Assembly: GCA_963590415.1 (NCBI GenBank)
Contig: CAVAPB010000016.1
Span: 1-53,542 of the forward strand
DNA: 53,542 nt
From: Fimenecus sp963590415
GTDB lineage: Bacteria; Bacillota; Clostridia; Oscillospirales; Acutalibacteraceae
Direction of reading: 5' to 3'
Shown: positions 40,964-49,475 of the stretch, piece after piece
Position numbering within the stretch: the first letter of the stretch is position 1
Layout: every line of letters begins with the position of its first letter
The notes under the pieces: generated by a model
Database searches by the model: none
Told to the model about the DNA's origin: nothing
What the model saw: the letters and a program-made list of their open reading frames with translations, nothing else
Made by a program: the position numbers and the translations under genes

Positions 40964-41887
40964 TCACAGACTGAGACCCGTCGTTTCATCGACGCCCAGG
41001 ACAATATTCATATTTTGGATAGCGGCACCCGAAGCGCCCTTACCCAAGTTGTCATATCTTGCACAAAGCGTAACACGCCCGTCATTTCCGAAAACGGAAA
41101 GCTGCATACTGTCTTTGCCCGACAGAGCCGCAGCCGACAAGAAGCCGTTTTCATCGGCACTGCCGCAATATCGAACGATTTCGGTGTTGTAGTAATCCGA
41201 ATAAATCTTCTTTATATCGTCAACGCAACCGTTGATTTGCGAAGCGAAAAGCGGAACCGTAACCTCCATACCCGAATAAAAATCGGATACCACGGGGCAA
41301 AAGACGGGAGCATTTTTAATCTTCGCCGTTTTAACCATTTCAGGCAAGTGCTTATGCATTTGCGAAAGTCCGTACATCCTCGGAGCGGTAAGCAATTCGT
41401 CAAGCTCATCCGCCTCGTATTCGGCAATCATTTTCTTGCCGCCGCCCGAATATCCCGTAACGGAAAAAGCGGAAAGCTCGCAATCCGCCGAGACAATTCC
41501 GTGCTCGACAAGCGGTCTTATAAGCGCTATAAATCCGCTTGCATGGCAACCGGGGTTTGCAATGCGTTTGGAATTTTTTATCTCTTCACGCAGACCCGAA
41601 AGCTCTGGAAAGCCGTATGCCCACTCGGGATTTGTTCTGTGAGCGGTGGAAGTGTCGATAACAACGGTGTTTTCGTTTTCGATGAGCGATACCGCCTCAA
41701 CCGCCGCCGCATCCGGCAGACATAAAAATGAAATGTCGGAGCTGTTAAGCGCTTCTTTTCTGTAATTTATATCCTTTCTGTGCTCTTCGGAGAGGGTCAT
41801 CAAGGATATATCTTTTCTTTTAGCAAGACGGTCATAGATGCGAAGCCCCGTTGTGCCTGCGCTGCCGTCGATAAATACCTTAGTCAT
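40964..41887 (-). CDS. argC: N-acetyl-gamma-glutamyl-phosphate reductase
   Basis: Reduces acetylglutamyl phosphate with NADPH. The 307-aa protein is of the short (type 2) class: the Rossmann start is DGSAGTTGLRI, the catalytic Cys lies in NPGCHASGF (about residue 112), and the His in QMHKHLPE follows. The start is preceded by GAGGTG. It is the first gene of the arg operon, directly behind a promoter and ARG box. The large open frame on the opposite strand (40904-41725) is only its shadow. Confidence 0.94.
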   Translation of the reverse strand: MTKVFIDGSAGTTGLRIYDRLAKRKDISLMTLSEEHRKDINYRKEALNSSDISFLCLPDAAAVEAVSLIENENTVVIDTSTAHRTNPEWAYGFPELSGLREEIKNSKRIANPGCHASGFIALIRPLVEHGIVSADCELSAFSVTGYSGGGKKMIAEYEADELDELLTAPRMYGLSQMHKHLPEMVKTAKIKNAPVFCPVVSDFYSGMEVTVPLFASQINGCVDDIKKIYSDYYNTEIVRYCGSADENGFLSAAALSGKDSMQLSVFGNDGRVTLCARYDNLGKGASGAAIQNMNIVLGVDETTGLSL

Positions 41888-41908
41888 TATTCACCTCAAA
41901 TGTATAAT

Positions 41909-41926
41909 TATGAATAAATATGCATA
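41909..41926 (-). promoter_or_regulatory. ARG box (ArgR/AhrC operator)
   Basis: Minus-strand TATGCATATTTATTCATA fits the 18-base ARG box TNTGNATWWWWATNCANA at every fixed position. It begins two bases after the -10 box and so covers the transcription start, where bound ArgR with arginine would block polymerase. The regulator gene is not in the window. Confidence 0.85.
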
Positions 41927-41927
41927 G

Positions 41928-41956
41928 ATTATACATTCAATAATCGTTCAAGTCAA
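41928..41956 (-). promoter_or_regulatory. Promoter of the arg operon
   Basis: Minus-strand -35 TTGACT (41951-41956), 17-bp spacer, -10 TATAAT (41928-41933). It immediately precedes the ARG box. Confidence 0.85.
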
Positions 41957-41999
41957 GGCTTTTATACATAAAAATGAAATAAAATTCACTTAATATACA

Positions 42000-43820
42000 T
42001 TATTTCTTTCTGAACTGCTGTTTGAGTCTCAAATCCTTGGAAAGTATCTTTTTACGAAGTCTTATCGACTTGGGAGTAATCTCGACAAGCTCGTCGTCGC
42101 CGATAAATTCCATCGACTGCTCAAGACTGAGAACTGTGTGCGGAACAAGGCGCAAAGCGTCGTCGGAACCGGAGGCACGGGTGTTTGTAAGGTGCTTGTT
42201 CTTGCATACATTGCAGACAATATCCTCTGCCTTTGCACACTCGCCTACAATCATACCCTCATAAACGGGAACACCGGGACCTACGAAAAGTCTGCCTCTG
42301 TCCTGCGTGTTGAAAAGACCGTAAGCAGAGGTCTCGCCCGCCTCGTGAACTACGATTGAGCCGCGCTCTCTTGTCTGAATTTCGCCCTTATACTCTTCAT
42401 AACCTGCAAAAAGGTTGTTCATAATACCGTTTCCGTTTGTGTCGGTAAGGAACTCTGAACGGTAACCTATAAGACCTCTTGCGGGTATTCTAAATTCAAG
42501 ATGCGTTGAGCTGCCCTCACGGGTACCCATATTTTCAAGCTCTCCGCGGCGTGAACCGATCTTCTGCATAACATTTCCGACATACTCCTCGGGAACCTCG
42601 ATTATAAGCAACTCGATAGGCTCCATAAGCTTGCCGTTTTCATACTTTGTGATAACCTGCGGACGGGAAACCTGGAACTCATAGCCCTGGCGTCTCATGG
42701 TCTCGATAAGAATTGACAAGTGAAGCTCGCCTCTGCCCGATACCTTGAAGCAATCGGTGCTGTCCGTTTCCTCGACACGCATACTTACATTTGTTTCAAC
42801 CTCTTTGAAAAGTCTGTCTCTGAGGTTTCTTGAGGTTACAAACTTACCCTCCTGACCGGCGAACGGGCTGTCGTTTACCATAAAGTTCATTGAAAGCGTA
42901 GGTTCGTCGATTTTAACGAACGGAAGCGGCTCGACATTCTCGGGGTCGCAAATCGTTTCGCCGATATTGAGGTCGGTAATACCCGAAACGCAGATAATAT
43001 CGCCTGCCGCAGCGGTCTGAACCTCCACCCTCTTCAAGCCCTCAAACTGATAAAGGCGTGAAATCTTGACATTTTCACGGGTGCCGTCCTGCTTGCAGAG
43101 AACCACCTTGTCATTTACATTTACTCTGCCTCTCTTAACTCTGCCGATACCGATTCTGCCGATATAATCGTCATAGTCAAGGCTTGAGAAAATGCACTGA
43201 AGCGGAGCGTCAACATCGCCCTGCGGGGGTTCGATTTCCTTGATAATCTCCTCAAAGAGCGGTCTCATATCGCCCTCTCTGACATTCGGGTCAAGTGAAG
43301 AATAACCGTCCCTTGCCGAAGCGTAGACAACGGGGAATTCAAGCTGATCGTCATTTGCGCCGAGCTCGATAAACAAATCAAGAACCTCGTCGATAACCTC
43401 TGCGGGTCTTGCGCCGGGTCGGTCAATCTTGTTTATAACGACAAGTACCTTTTTGTTGAGCGCAAGAGCTTTTGAAAGCACAAATCTTGTCTGAGGCATA
43501 CAGCCCTCGAAAGCGTCAACCAAAAGCAAAACGCCGTCAACCATTGTAAGAATACGCTCAACCTCGCCGCCGAAATCAGCGTGACCGGGAGTGTCGACAA
43601 TGTTTATTTTAATGCCGTCATAATGAATCGATGTGTTTTTGGAAAGGATTGTAATTCCTCTCTCCTTTTCAAGGTCGTTGGAGTCCATTACCCTCTCCTG
43701 TACAACCTCGTTCTGTCTGAAAATACCGCTCTGCTTAAGAAGCTCGTCAACCAATGTTGTTTTACCGTGGTCAACGTGAGCTATGATTGCAATGTTTCTG
43801 ATGTCTTCTCTGCACTTCAC
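42000..43820 (-). CDS. typA: GTP-binding ribosome-associated protein TypA/BipA
   Basis: A translation-factor-type GTPase needed for ribosome assembly and growth under stress. The 606-aa protein has G1 AHVDHGKTT, the switch I RGITI, G3 DTPGHADFGGEV, G4 NKIDRPGARP, and then EF-G-like domains and the TypA C-terminal domain. Two GTG starts are possible: 43820 follows AGGTGAT and gives MKCREDIRNIA, close to the family start; 43829 overlaps that site. I use 43820. It has its own promoter. Confidence 0.95.
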   Translation of the reverse strand: MKCREDIRNIAIIAHVDHGKTTLVDELLKQSGIFRQNEVVQERVMDSNDLEKERGITILSKNTSIHYDGIKINIVDTPGHADFGGEVERILTMVDGVLLLVDAFEGCMPQTRFVLSKALALNKKVLVVINKIDRPGARPAEVIDEVLDLFIELGANDDQLEFPVVYASARDGYSSLDPNVREGDMRPLFEEIIKEIEPPQGDVDAPLQCIFSSLDYDDYIGRIGIGRVKRGRVNVNDKVVLCKQDGTRENVKISRLYQFEGLKRVEVQTAAAGDIICVSGITDLNIGETICDPENVEPLPFVKIDEPTLSMNFMVNDSPFAGQEGKFVTSRNLRDRLFKEVETNVSMRVEETDSTDCFKVSGRGELHLSILIETMRRQGYEFQVSRPQVITKYENGKLMEPIELLIIEVPEEYVGNVMQKIGSRRGELENMGTREGSSTHLEFRIPARGLIGYRSEFLTDTNGNGIMNNLFAGYEEYKGEIQTRERGSIVVHEAGETSAYGLFNTQDRGRLFVGPGVPVYEGMIVGECAKAEDIVCNVCKNKHLTNTRASGSDDALRLVPHTVLSLEQSMEFIGDDELVEITPKSIRLRKKILSKDLRLKQQFRKK

Positions 43821-43866
43821 TTTTATCACCTATGCCTTATTTTTACTTAATATTTCACAAATAAAT

Positions 43867-43895
43867 ATTTTACCACCTAAAAGGCTTAATATCAA
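43867..43895 (-). promoter_or_regulatory. Promoter of typA
   Basis: Minus-strand -35 TTGATA (43890-43895), 17-bp spacer, -10 TAAAAT (43867-43872). Confidence 0.7.
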
Positions 43896-43950
43896 CACAT
43901 TTTGCTACAAACTACACAAGAGATACGAGACGAATTTTGTCTATTTTACT

Positions 43951-43985
43951 AAAAAATCGGGCAAGTCGCATTTGACAAACCCGAT
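43951..43985 (-). terminator. Rho-independent terminator of nanE-nanK
   Basis: On the minus strand ATCGGG-TTT-GTC pairs with GAC-TTG-CCCGAT (internal mismatch) around a 6-base loop, followed by TTTTTTAG. It lies six bases after the nanK stop. Confidence 0.8.
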
Positions 43986-43990
43986 ACGCA

Positions 43991-44851
43991 TTATTTAAGT
44001 TTTTCCCGTGCCGTATGCGCCGCACCGATTATTCCTGCCTTGTTTTTGAAAAAAGCCTGCTTTATCTGCACATGATTAAAATTTTCACGGTCAACAGAAT
44101 GTATTTCTTCGATTATACGGTCCGTTATGTACCGTTCGTTCATAATTCCGCCGCCGAGCACAAAAAGCGGAACATCAAAAACAAACATCAGCGTTTTAAT
44201 ACCCTTGACAAGCTCGTCAATCCAAGCGTCAACGGCAGATTTTATTATGCCGTTTGAAAAATTTTCTTGCGAAAAAATTTCTCTGCCCGTCATTTCTTTT
44301 CCCGTGACAAGTTTTATTCTCTTTACAAGAGCCGTCGTTGAAGCAAGATTTTCAAATTTATCGCTTCCCGTTATCATTTCTCCGAAATCGCCTGCGCAAA
44401 GGCTGTTTCCCTTATACAGCCTGCCGTCAAGGATTACCGCACCGCCGATGCCCGTGCCAACGGTCAGACAGACAAAATTTTCTGTGCCTTTTCCCGAGCC
44501 GTAATTTGCCTCAGCCGTTGCGGCGCAGTAAACATCGTTTTCAACAAATGCAGGCAGTGAGAAACGCTCCGAAATAAGCCTTGCAAGCTCGGTTCCCGTG
44601 TAGTTCGGTATATTTTCGTTTGCAAAGATAATTTTGCCTTTCTCGCTGTCGACACGGCCTGCCGTGCTTACGGAAACAGCGTCGCACAGCGGCGAAAATT
44701 CTTCTGTAATTCCGTAAACATTTTTGAGTAAAGCCTCTGCTCCGAGCTTTGCTTCGGACGGAATTTCGGAAAACGAGGAAAGATTATTGTTTTCATCGAC
44801 AAGGGCGTATTTTATCGCCGTTCCGCCTATATCAATTGCAAGTATCGTCAT
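43991..44851 (-). CDS. nanK: ROK-family kinase, probable N-acetylmannosamine kinase
   Basis: Likely phosphorylates N-acetylmannosamine in sialic acid breakdown. The 286-aa ROK protein has the phosphate loop AIDIGGTAIKYALVD and the central GTGIGGAVILDGRLY. The ROK zinc motif (C-x-C-G-x2-G-C) is missing: after GDFGEMIT the sequence goes straight to LASTTALVKR. Function is inferred from its place after nanE (44-base gap) and opposite nanA; glucokinase is the alternative, but a zinc-motif ROK glucokinase is encoded at 51272. The start follows GGTGAT. Confidence 0.84.
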   Translation of the reverse strand: MTILAIDIGGTAIKYALVDENNNLSSFSEIPSEAKLGAEALLKNVYGITEEFSPLCDAVSVSTAGRVDSEKGKIIFANENIPNYTGTELARLISERFSLPAFVENDVYCAATAEANYGSGKGTENFVCLTVGTGIGGAVILDGRLYKGNSLCAGDFGEMITGSDKFENLASTTALVKRIKLVTGKEMTGREIFSQENFSNGIIKSAVDAWIDELVKGIKTLMFVFDVPLFVLGGGIMNERYITDRIIEEIHSVDRENFNHVQIKQAFFKNKAGIIGAAHTAREKLK

Positions 44852-44897
44852 ATAATCACCATAGCCTGTTCAAAACACAAACAGTTTATTAAAAATT
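44852..44897 (-). repeat. Leader repeat shared by argJ and nanK (copy 2)
   Basis: On the minus strand TTTTTAATAAACT follows the nanE stop, then 18 bases (CTGTT...AACAG could pair) and GGCTATGGTGATTA before the nanK ATG. It matches the leader of argJ (40799-40845). Confidence 0.6.
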
Positions 44898-45600
44898 ACT
44901 TATTTCCCTTGTCGAGATAAGAAACAAAACGCCTTGTAATATCTCTCGGTCTTGTGATTGCCGTGCCTATAACGCAGGAAAACGCACCGCTGTCATATGC
45001 CTTTACAAGCTGTTCGGGATACCAGATACCGCCCTCTGCGATAACCGTTGCGCCGAGTTCCTGCCTGTATCTTTTCATAAGGTCAAACGCAGGTATGGTC
45101 TCCCCCTTTGTGTACGGTGTATATCCGCACATAGTCGTTCCTATAAGGTCGCAGCCGAGCTCCGAAGCGAGCTTACCCTCTTCAAAGCAGGAGGTGTCTG
45201 CCATAAAGAGCTGTTCGGGATATTTTTTACGGATTTCTGAAAAGAATTCCTCGAAAGAAACACCGTTTGGCCTCGGTCTGTTCGTTGCGTCAACCGCAAT
45301 AACATCAACGCCCTCGTTGTAAAGTGCGTCAACCTCGTTTACTGTGGGCGTGATATAAACATCGGAATCGGGATAAACCTTTTTGATAATTCCGATTATC
45401 GGCAAGCTTACCGTCTTTTTGATTTCTTTTATGTCCTCAACGGTGTTGGCTCTTATTCCGACCGCTCCGCCCTCGCTTGCGGCAAAAGCCATTCTTGACA
45501 TTATGTATGAGTCGTGCAGCGGCTCGTCCTCAAGCGCCTGGCAGGAAACTATAAGTCCGCCTTTTATCTGTTCAAGTATCTTCCTGTTTTTTTCGTTCAT
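44896..45600 (-). CDS. nanE: N-acylmannosamine-6-phosphate 2-epimerase
   Basis: Turns N-acetylmannosamine-6-phosphate into N-acetylglucosamine-6-phosphate. The 234-aa TIM-barrel protein has GGLIVSCQALEDEPL at the start, the catalytic Lys in IGIIKKVYPDSDVYITP, and the phosphate motifs VIAEGGIWYPEQ and SCVIGTAITRP. ATG 45600 follows GGTGAT; a GTG at 45609 is inside that site. It lies upstream of nanK and divergent from nanA. Confidence 0.93.
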   Translation of the reverse strand: MNEKNRKILEQIKGGLIVSCQALEDEPLHDSYIMSRMAFAASEGGAVGIRANTVEDIKEIKKTVSLPIIGIIKKVYPDSDVYITPTVNEVDALYNEGVDVIAVDATNRPRPNGVSFEEFFSEIRKKYPEQLFMADTSCFEEGKLASELGCDLIGTTMCGYTPYTKGETIPAFDLMKRYRQELGATVIAEGGIWYPEQLVKAYDSGAFSCVIGTAITRPRDITRRFVSYLDKGNK

Positions 45601-45631
45601 TGAGATCACCGATTAAAATAATATTTTCTTT

Positions 45632-45660
45632 ATTATATTTTATTTCAGTGAAAAGTTCAA
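45632..45660 (-). promoter_or_regulatory. Promoter of nanE-nanK
   Basis: Minus-strand -35 TTGAAC (45655-45660), 17-bp spacer, -10 TATAAT (45632-45637). Confidence 0.72.
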
Positions 45661-45669
45661 CGAATATCA

Positions 45670-45697
45670 TTGATTTTGTCGAAAAAAGTAATATAAT
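45670..45697 (+). promoter_or_regulatory. Promoter of nanA
   Basis: -35 TTGATT (45670-45675), 16-bp spacer, -10 TATAAT (45692-45697). Its -35 lies nine bases from the -35 of the nanE promoter, so one regulator could control both. Confidence 0.68.
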
Positions 45698-45718
45698 TCT
45701 CATATAGGAGATGAACTT

Positions 45719-46636
45719 ATGAAATACGATTTGACAAAATTCAACGGAGTGTTCGTCGCACTCAATGCGATTTACGACGAAAACGATAATATAAATGTCG
45801 GAGAAATCAAAAGGCTTGTAAAAAAGTATACGGAAATCGGCATTAACGGCGTTTATGCCTGCGGTTCAACGGGCGAAGGTTTCCTTTTGAGTACGGAGGA
45901 AAGAAAGCAGGTCGCAAAGGCTGTTGTCGACGCGGCAGACGGCAAAATAACAACGATTATCCATGTCGGTGCGGCGTCAACCAAAGAGGCTTGCGAGCTT
46001 GCACGCCACGCAGAGGAAATCGGCGCAGATGCCGTTTCCGCCGTCCCGAGCGTATATTACAGACTTCCCGAGGCTTCAATTGAGACTCATTGGAAAACGA
46101 TTATGAACGCTTCCGATTTGCCGTTCTTTATCTATAACATTCCGCAGCTTACAGGCTATGACCTCTCGTATTCGCTGCTTGAAAAAATGATTAAAGAGGA
46201 AAAGGTCATAGGTATTAAGGACTCTGCCGAAAGCACATATCAGATGGAGCGTTTCAGAAGAATTGCAGGCGAGGATTTTGTCATTTTCAACGGACCCGAC
46301 GAGCAGTTCCTTGCAGGCAGACTTATGGGTGCTAACGCAGGAATCGGCGGCACATACGGCAGTATGCCCGAGCTTTATCTTAAACTTAATTCGCTGATTA
46401 CAGAAAATAAAATTGAGGAAGCAAAGGCTCTCCAAGTTAAAATCAACGACTTTATTCAAAGGCTTTGCTCTTTCCCCTCTCTGTACGGCGCAAGCAAGGC
46501 TGTTATCAAATTGAGATACGGCATTGAAGCGGGCAAGCCGAGACTTCCCATGCTCCCCGTTTCAACCGATGACCCGAAGCTTATTGAGCTTGTAAAAGAT
46601 ATAAACAAAGCCGTTGAGGAAGTCAAAAATTCCTAA
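45719..46636 (+). CDS. nanA: N-acetylneuraminate lyase
   Basis: Splits sialic acid into N-acetylmannosamine and pyruvate. The 305-aa DHDPS-superfamily barrel has GSTGEGFLLS (the Glu after TG marks this subgroup against GTTGESATL of DapA), the Tyr in FIYNIPQLTGYD and the Schiff-base Lys in VIGIKDSAEST. Context decides the call: nanE and nanK are divergent from it across shared promoters. Its start follows AGGAGATG. No sialidase or sialic acid transporter is in the window. Confidence 0.92.
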   Translation: MKYDLTKFNGVFVALNAIYDENDNINVGEIKRLVKKYTEIGINGVYACGSTGEGFLLSTEERKQVAKAVVDAADGKITTIIHVGAASTKEACELARHAEEIGADAVSAVPSVYYRLPEASIETHWKTIMNASDLPFFIYNIPQLTGYDLSYSLLEKMIKEEKVIGIKDSAESTYQMERFRRIAGEDFVIFNGPDEQFLAGRLMGANAGIGGTYGSMPELYLKLNSLITENKIEEAKALQVKINDFIQRLCSFPSLYGASKAVIKLRYGIEAGKPRLPMLPVSTDDPKLIELVKDINKAVEEVKNS

Positions 46637-46715
46637 ACGCAATAAATCAACATAAAGCATTATCTCCCGCAACCCGTCATATAAATAACTATTCCAAAGA
46701 AAATGAGGTGTTTAT

Positions 46716-48542
46716 ATGAGTGGAATTGCGGGAGAAATTTCTTTTTCGGGAAATTTCAGCGAACAGAGCAAGGAACTTTTTGAAATGGGCAGAGCGATAA
46801 AGCACAGGGGCGCTTTTTACAGTCAGTACACATCGGAACACGCCGCACTCTGTCAGGGCTCTGAAACGCAAAATAAAGCCGCTTTTGAGTTTCCTTTGAG
46901 GCTTATTAAGGACGAAAACGAATATACGATTGTTTTTGACGGGTTATTATTCAATAAAGACGAACTCAAAGACCTTTTGAAAGAAAGAAATTACGGTTTT
47001 GAGTCAGACACGGACGAAGAAGTTGTGTTAAAATCCTATATTGAATTCGGCGAGGACTGCTTAAAGCTTATCAACGGCATTTTTGCACTTGCAATATGGG
47101 ACAGCAAAAACGAACGGCTGTTTGTCGCCCGTGACCGTTTCGGAATAAAGCCGTTTTTCTATTCCGTTTCGGACGGCAGCTTTATATTCGGTTCGGAAAT
47201 AAAGGCGCTTTTCGCCAGCGGAAAAATTAAGGCTAAAATAAATCTTGACTCAATTCTTGAAATTATGCTCATAGGACCCGGCAGAACGCCCGGTTACGGC
47301 GTGTTTGAGGATGTATACGAGCTGTTACCCGCAATGTGCGGATATTTTTCAAGAGATGGGCTTAAAACACATAAATTCTGGACTCTTTTCGCCCACGAAC
47401 ACACAGATACACCCGAGCAGACAGCTGAAAAAGTCAGATTTTTGGTGGACGATTCAATCAAGCGCCAGCTGAAAGCAGATATTCCCGTTTGCACCATGCT
47501 TTCGGGCGGACTTGATTCAAGTATTATCTCCTCTGTGGCGGCAAAGGAGTTTGATAAACAGGGCAAAACGCTTGACACCTACACCGTAACCTATGTTGAT
47601 AACGACAAGTACTTCAAGCAAAGCAAGTTTCAGCCGAACAATGACAATGATTTTGTCGGCAAGATGAACGATTATCTCAATGCGCGAAATCACGTTATCG
47701 AGATTGACAACGAGTCGCTTGTTTCCGCCCTGTTTTCGGCTGTGGAGGCCCGTGATTTGCCCGGTATGGCAGATGTTGACTCCTCTCTCCTGCTGTTTTC
47801 AAGAGAAATAGCAAAGGACTACAAAATCGTTCTTTCGGGCGAGTGCTCGGACGAAATTTTCGGCGGTTATCCGTGGTACAGAGACCCTGTTTTAAGAAAC
47901 ACCGATACCTTCCCGTGGGCTAAATCCTCATCTTACAGAAAATCGTTCTTAACGGATGAAATCGGAAAAGGGATTGACGCCGAGGGCTTTGTCCGTGCAA
48001 AGTACGAGGACGCAATAAAGGAAACAATACGGCTGAATGTTTCCGACAGCGACGAACGCACCAAGGAGCTTATGCGGCTCCATCTCGATTGGTTTATGAT
48101 GACTCTTGTCGACCGTTCGGACAGAATGAGCGCTTTTAATTCGCTTGATATAAGAGTTCCGTACTGCGATTACAGAATTGTGGAATATCTGTATTCCGTT
48201 CCGCTTGAAATCAAGGACTACAACGGATACGAAAAAGGTATTTTGCGCAAAGCGTACAGCGATATGCTTCCGAAAGAGATACTTTGGCGCAAAAAGAGCC
48301 CGTACCCGAAAACACACAATCCAAGATATACAGAGCTTGTAAAAGAAGAGCTTAAAAAGATTTTGCAGGACTCCTCGTCGCCGATATTCAAGTTTGTCAG
48401 CAAGGACGCATTGAGCAACCTGCTGCTTGAAAACAGCTCACAGCCGTTCTACGGTCAGCTTATGACCACTCCTCAGACAATAGCGTATTTTGTACAGACA
48501 GATTATTGGCTGAGAAAATACAACATAGAAATTGATTTATAA
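46716..48542 (+). CDS. Asparagine synthetase B-like protein lacking the glutaminase Cys
   Basis: The 608-aa protein has the two-domain plan of AsnB. The C-terminal synthetase domain looks complete: the ATP motif SGGLDSS (263-269), GECSDEIFGGYPWYR and RVPYCDYRIVEYLY. The N-terminal Ntn-hydrolase domain is degenerate. It begins MSGIAG instead of MCGIAG, so the nucleophile Cys is Ser; HRGPDD is HRGAFY; and the glutamine-binding NGEIYN is DGLLFN (about 75-80). ATG AGT GGA is plain and follows GAGGTG. It could use free ammonia, take ammonia from a partner, or make another amide bond. A sequencing error cannot explain three separate changes. Confidence 0.88.
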   Translation: MSGIAGEISFSGNFSEQSKELFEMGRAIKHRGAFYSQYTSEHAALCQGSETQNKAAFEFPLRLIKDENEYTIVFDGLLFNKDELKDLLKERNYGFESDTDEEVVLKSYIEFGEDCLKLINGIFALAIWDSKNERLFVARDRFGIKPFFYSVSDGSFIFGSEIKALFASGKIKAKINLDSILEIMLIGPGRTPGYGVFEDVYELLPAMCGYFSRDGLKTHKFWTLFAHEHTDTPEQTAEKVRFLVDDSIKRQLKADIPVCTMLSGGLDSSIISSVAAKEFDKQGKTLDTYTVTYVDNDKYFKQSKFQPNNDNDFVGKMNDYLNARNHVIEIDNESLVSALFSAVEARDLPGMADVDSSLLLFSREIAKDYKIVLSGECSDEIFGGYPWYRDPVLRNTDTFPWAKSSSYRKSFLTDEIGKGIDAEGFVRAKYEDAIKETIRLNVSDSDERTKELMRLHLDWFMMTLVDRSDRMSAFNSLDIRVPYCDYRIVEYLYSVPLEIKDYNGYEKGILRKAYSDMLPKEILWRKKSPYPKTHNPRYTELVKEELKKILQDSSSPIFKFVSKDALSNLLLENSSQPFYGQLMTTPQTIAYFVQTDYWLRKYNIEIDL

Positions 48543-48544
48543 AC

Positions 48545-48585
48545 AAAAAATATATGGGACAGTTGAGTATTTCAACTGTCCCATA
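48545..48585 (-). terminator. Rho-independent terminator of the whiA operon
   Basis: ATGGGACAGTTGA pairs perfectly with TCAACTGTCCCAT around a short loop. On the minus strand it is followed by ATATTTTTTG. The plus-strand side lacks a T run, so it mainly serves whiA, though it may stop the plus gene too. Confidence 0.85.
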
Positions 48586-48589
48586 AGCT

Positions 48590-49471
48590 TTATTCGGCAT
48601 AATTCAAAATTTTTTGCAAACGGTGGTTTACCCCCGAGCGTGACAGCGGCGGATCAAGCATCTGTCCTATCTGTTGCAATGAAAGCTCGGGATTTTCAAG
48701 CCGCAGCACGGCAATTTTTTTAAGCTCCGGCGAGAGCTTTTCAAAATTACCCTCACGCTTTAACTTTTCAATAGCCTGCGTTTGGCGCAAGGACGCATTA
48801 ACGGTTCTGTCAAGGTTGGCGTTTTCAAAATTTGTACGCCTGTTGACATTGTTCCTGACATCCTTAAACACCTTTACGCCGATATATTCGAGCGCTGAGT
48901 CATTGGCGCCCATCAAGGTAAGCAGCGTAACAATGTCGTCACTGTCCTTGAAATAGAGAATATTCTGACCGTTTCGTTTGATTTCCTTTGCGTTTAAGTT
49001 AACCTCTTCGAAAATACGGATTAAATCGTTTCTCAGGCTGTATGGAACGGAAAACTCAATATGATAATTTTTTTCGGGGTCATTTATTGTACCGCAAGCG
49101 AGGAAAACTCCTCTTAAAAATGCACCGAAGCAGCAATCCTCGGATATGTTTGCCCAATTTACGCGCCTTGAACGCTCATTGCCCGAAAGACCGAACGCCT
49201 CGAGAATTTTAAGCCTACCATCGGGGTTTTCAACCGAGACCTTACATTTTCCCGACTTTGAGCAGGTGTACTTAGCCTCTGTTTCACTTAATCTTTCGGC
49301 AACATTTTTATATTTATCGGCAACCTCGCCGTTTTCCGTGCTTAAATACACTTCACGCTTTGAAAACATTTTACCAAACAGCAGAAGTCCGTAGGTTTCA
49401 GCCAAAGCGCAACATGGTTTAACATCAGACAAGCCCAAAAGCTCGGCTTTCAACTGTGAACAAAATGACAT
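48590..49471 (-). CDS. whiA: WhiA sporulation/cell-division regulator
   Basis: A DNA-binding protein found in almost all Gram-positives; in Bacillus it affects division and chromosome segregation. The 293-aa protein has an N-terminal LAGLIDADG-like domain in two halves (FSS-type start, CCFGAFLRGVFLACGTINDP), and a C-terminal helix-turn-helix (ELSLQQIGQMLDPPLSRSGV). No endonuclease activity is expected. It follows rapZ by 4 bases, the usual order. Confidence 0.95.
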   Translation of the reverse strand: MSFCSQLKAELLGLSDVKPCCALAETYGLLLFGKMFSKREVYLSTENGEVADKYKNVAERLSETEAKYTCSKSGKCKVSVENPDGRLKILEAFGLSGNERSRRVNWANISEDCCFGAFLRGVFLACGTINDPEKNYHIEFSVPYSLRNDLIRIFEEVNLNAKEIKRNGQNILYFKDSDDIVTLLTLMGANDSALEYIGVKVFKDVRNNVNRRTNFENANLDRTVNASLRQTQAIEKLKREGNFEKLSPELKKIAVLRLENPELSLQQIGQMLDPPLSRSGVNHRLQKILNYAE

Positions 49472-49475
49472 AACT

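Noticed and set aside
40904..41725. 273-residue plus-strand frame
   Set aside because: It is the exact antisense shadow of argC, which has clear catalytic motifs, a ribosome site, and a promoter with ARG box.
45719..46636. Second dapA
   Set aside because: The sugar-type motif GSTGEG, YNIPQLTG and the divergent nanE-nanK genes favour sialic acid lyase, and a canonical dapA is in the lysine operon.
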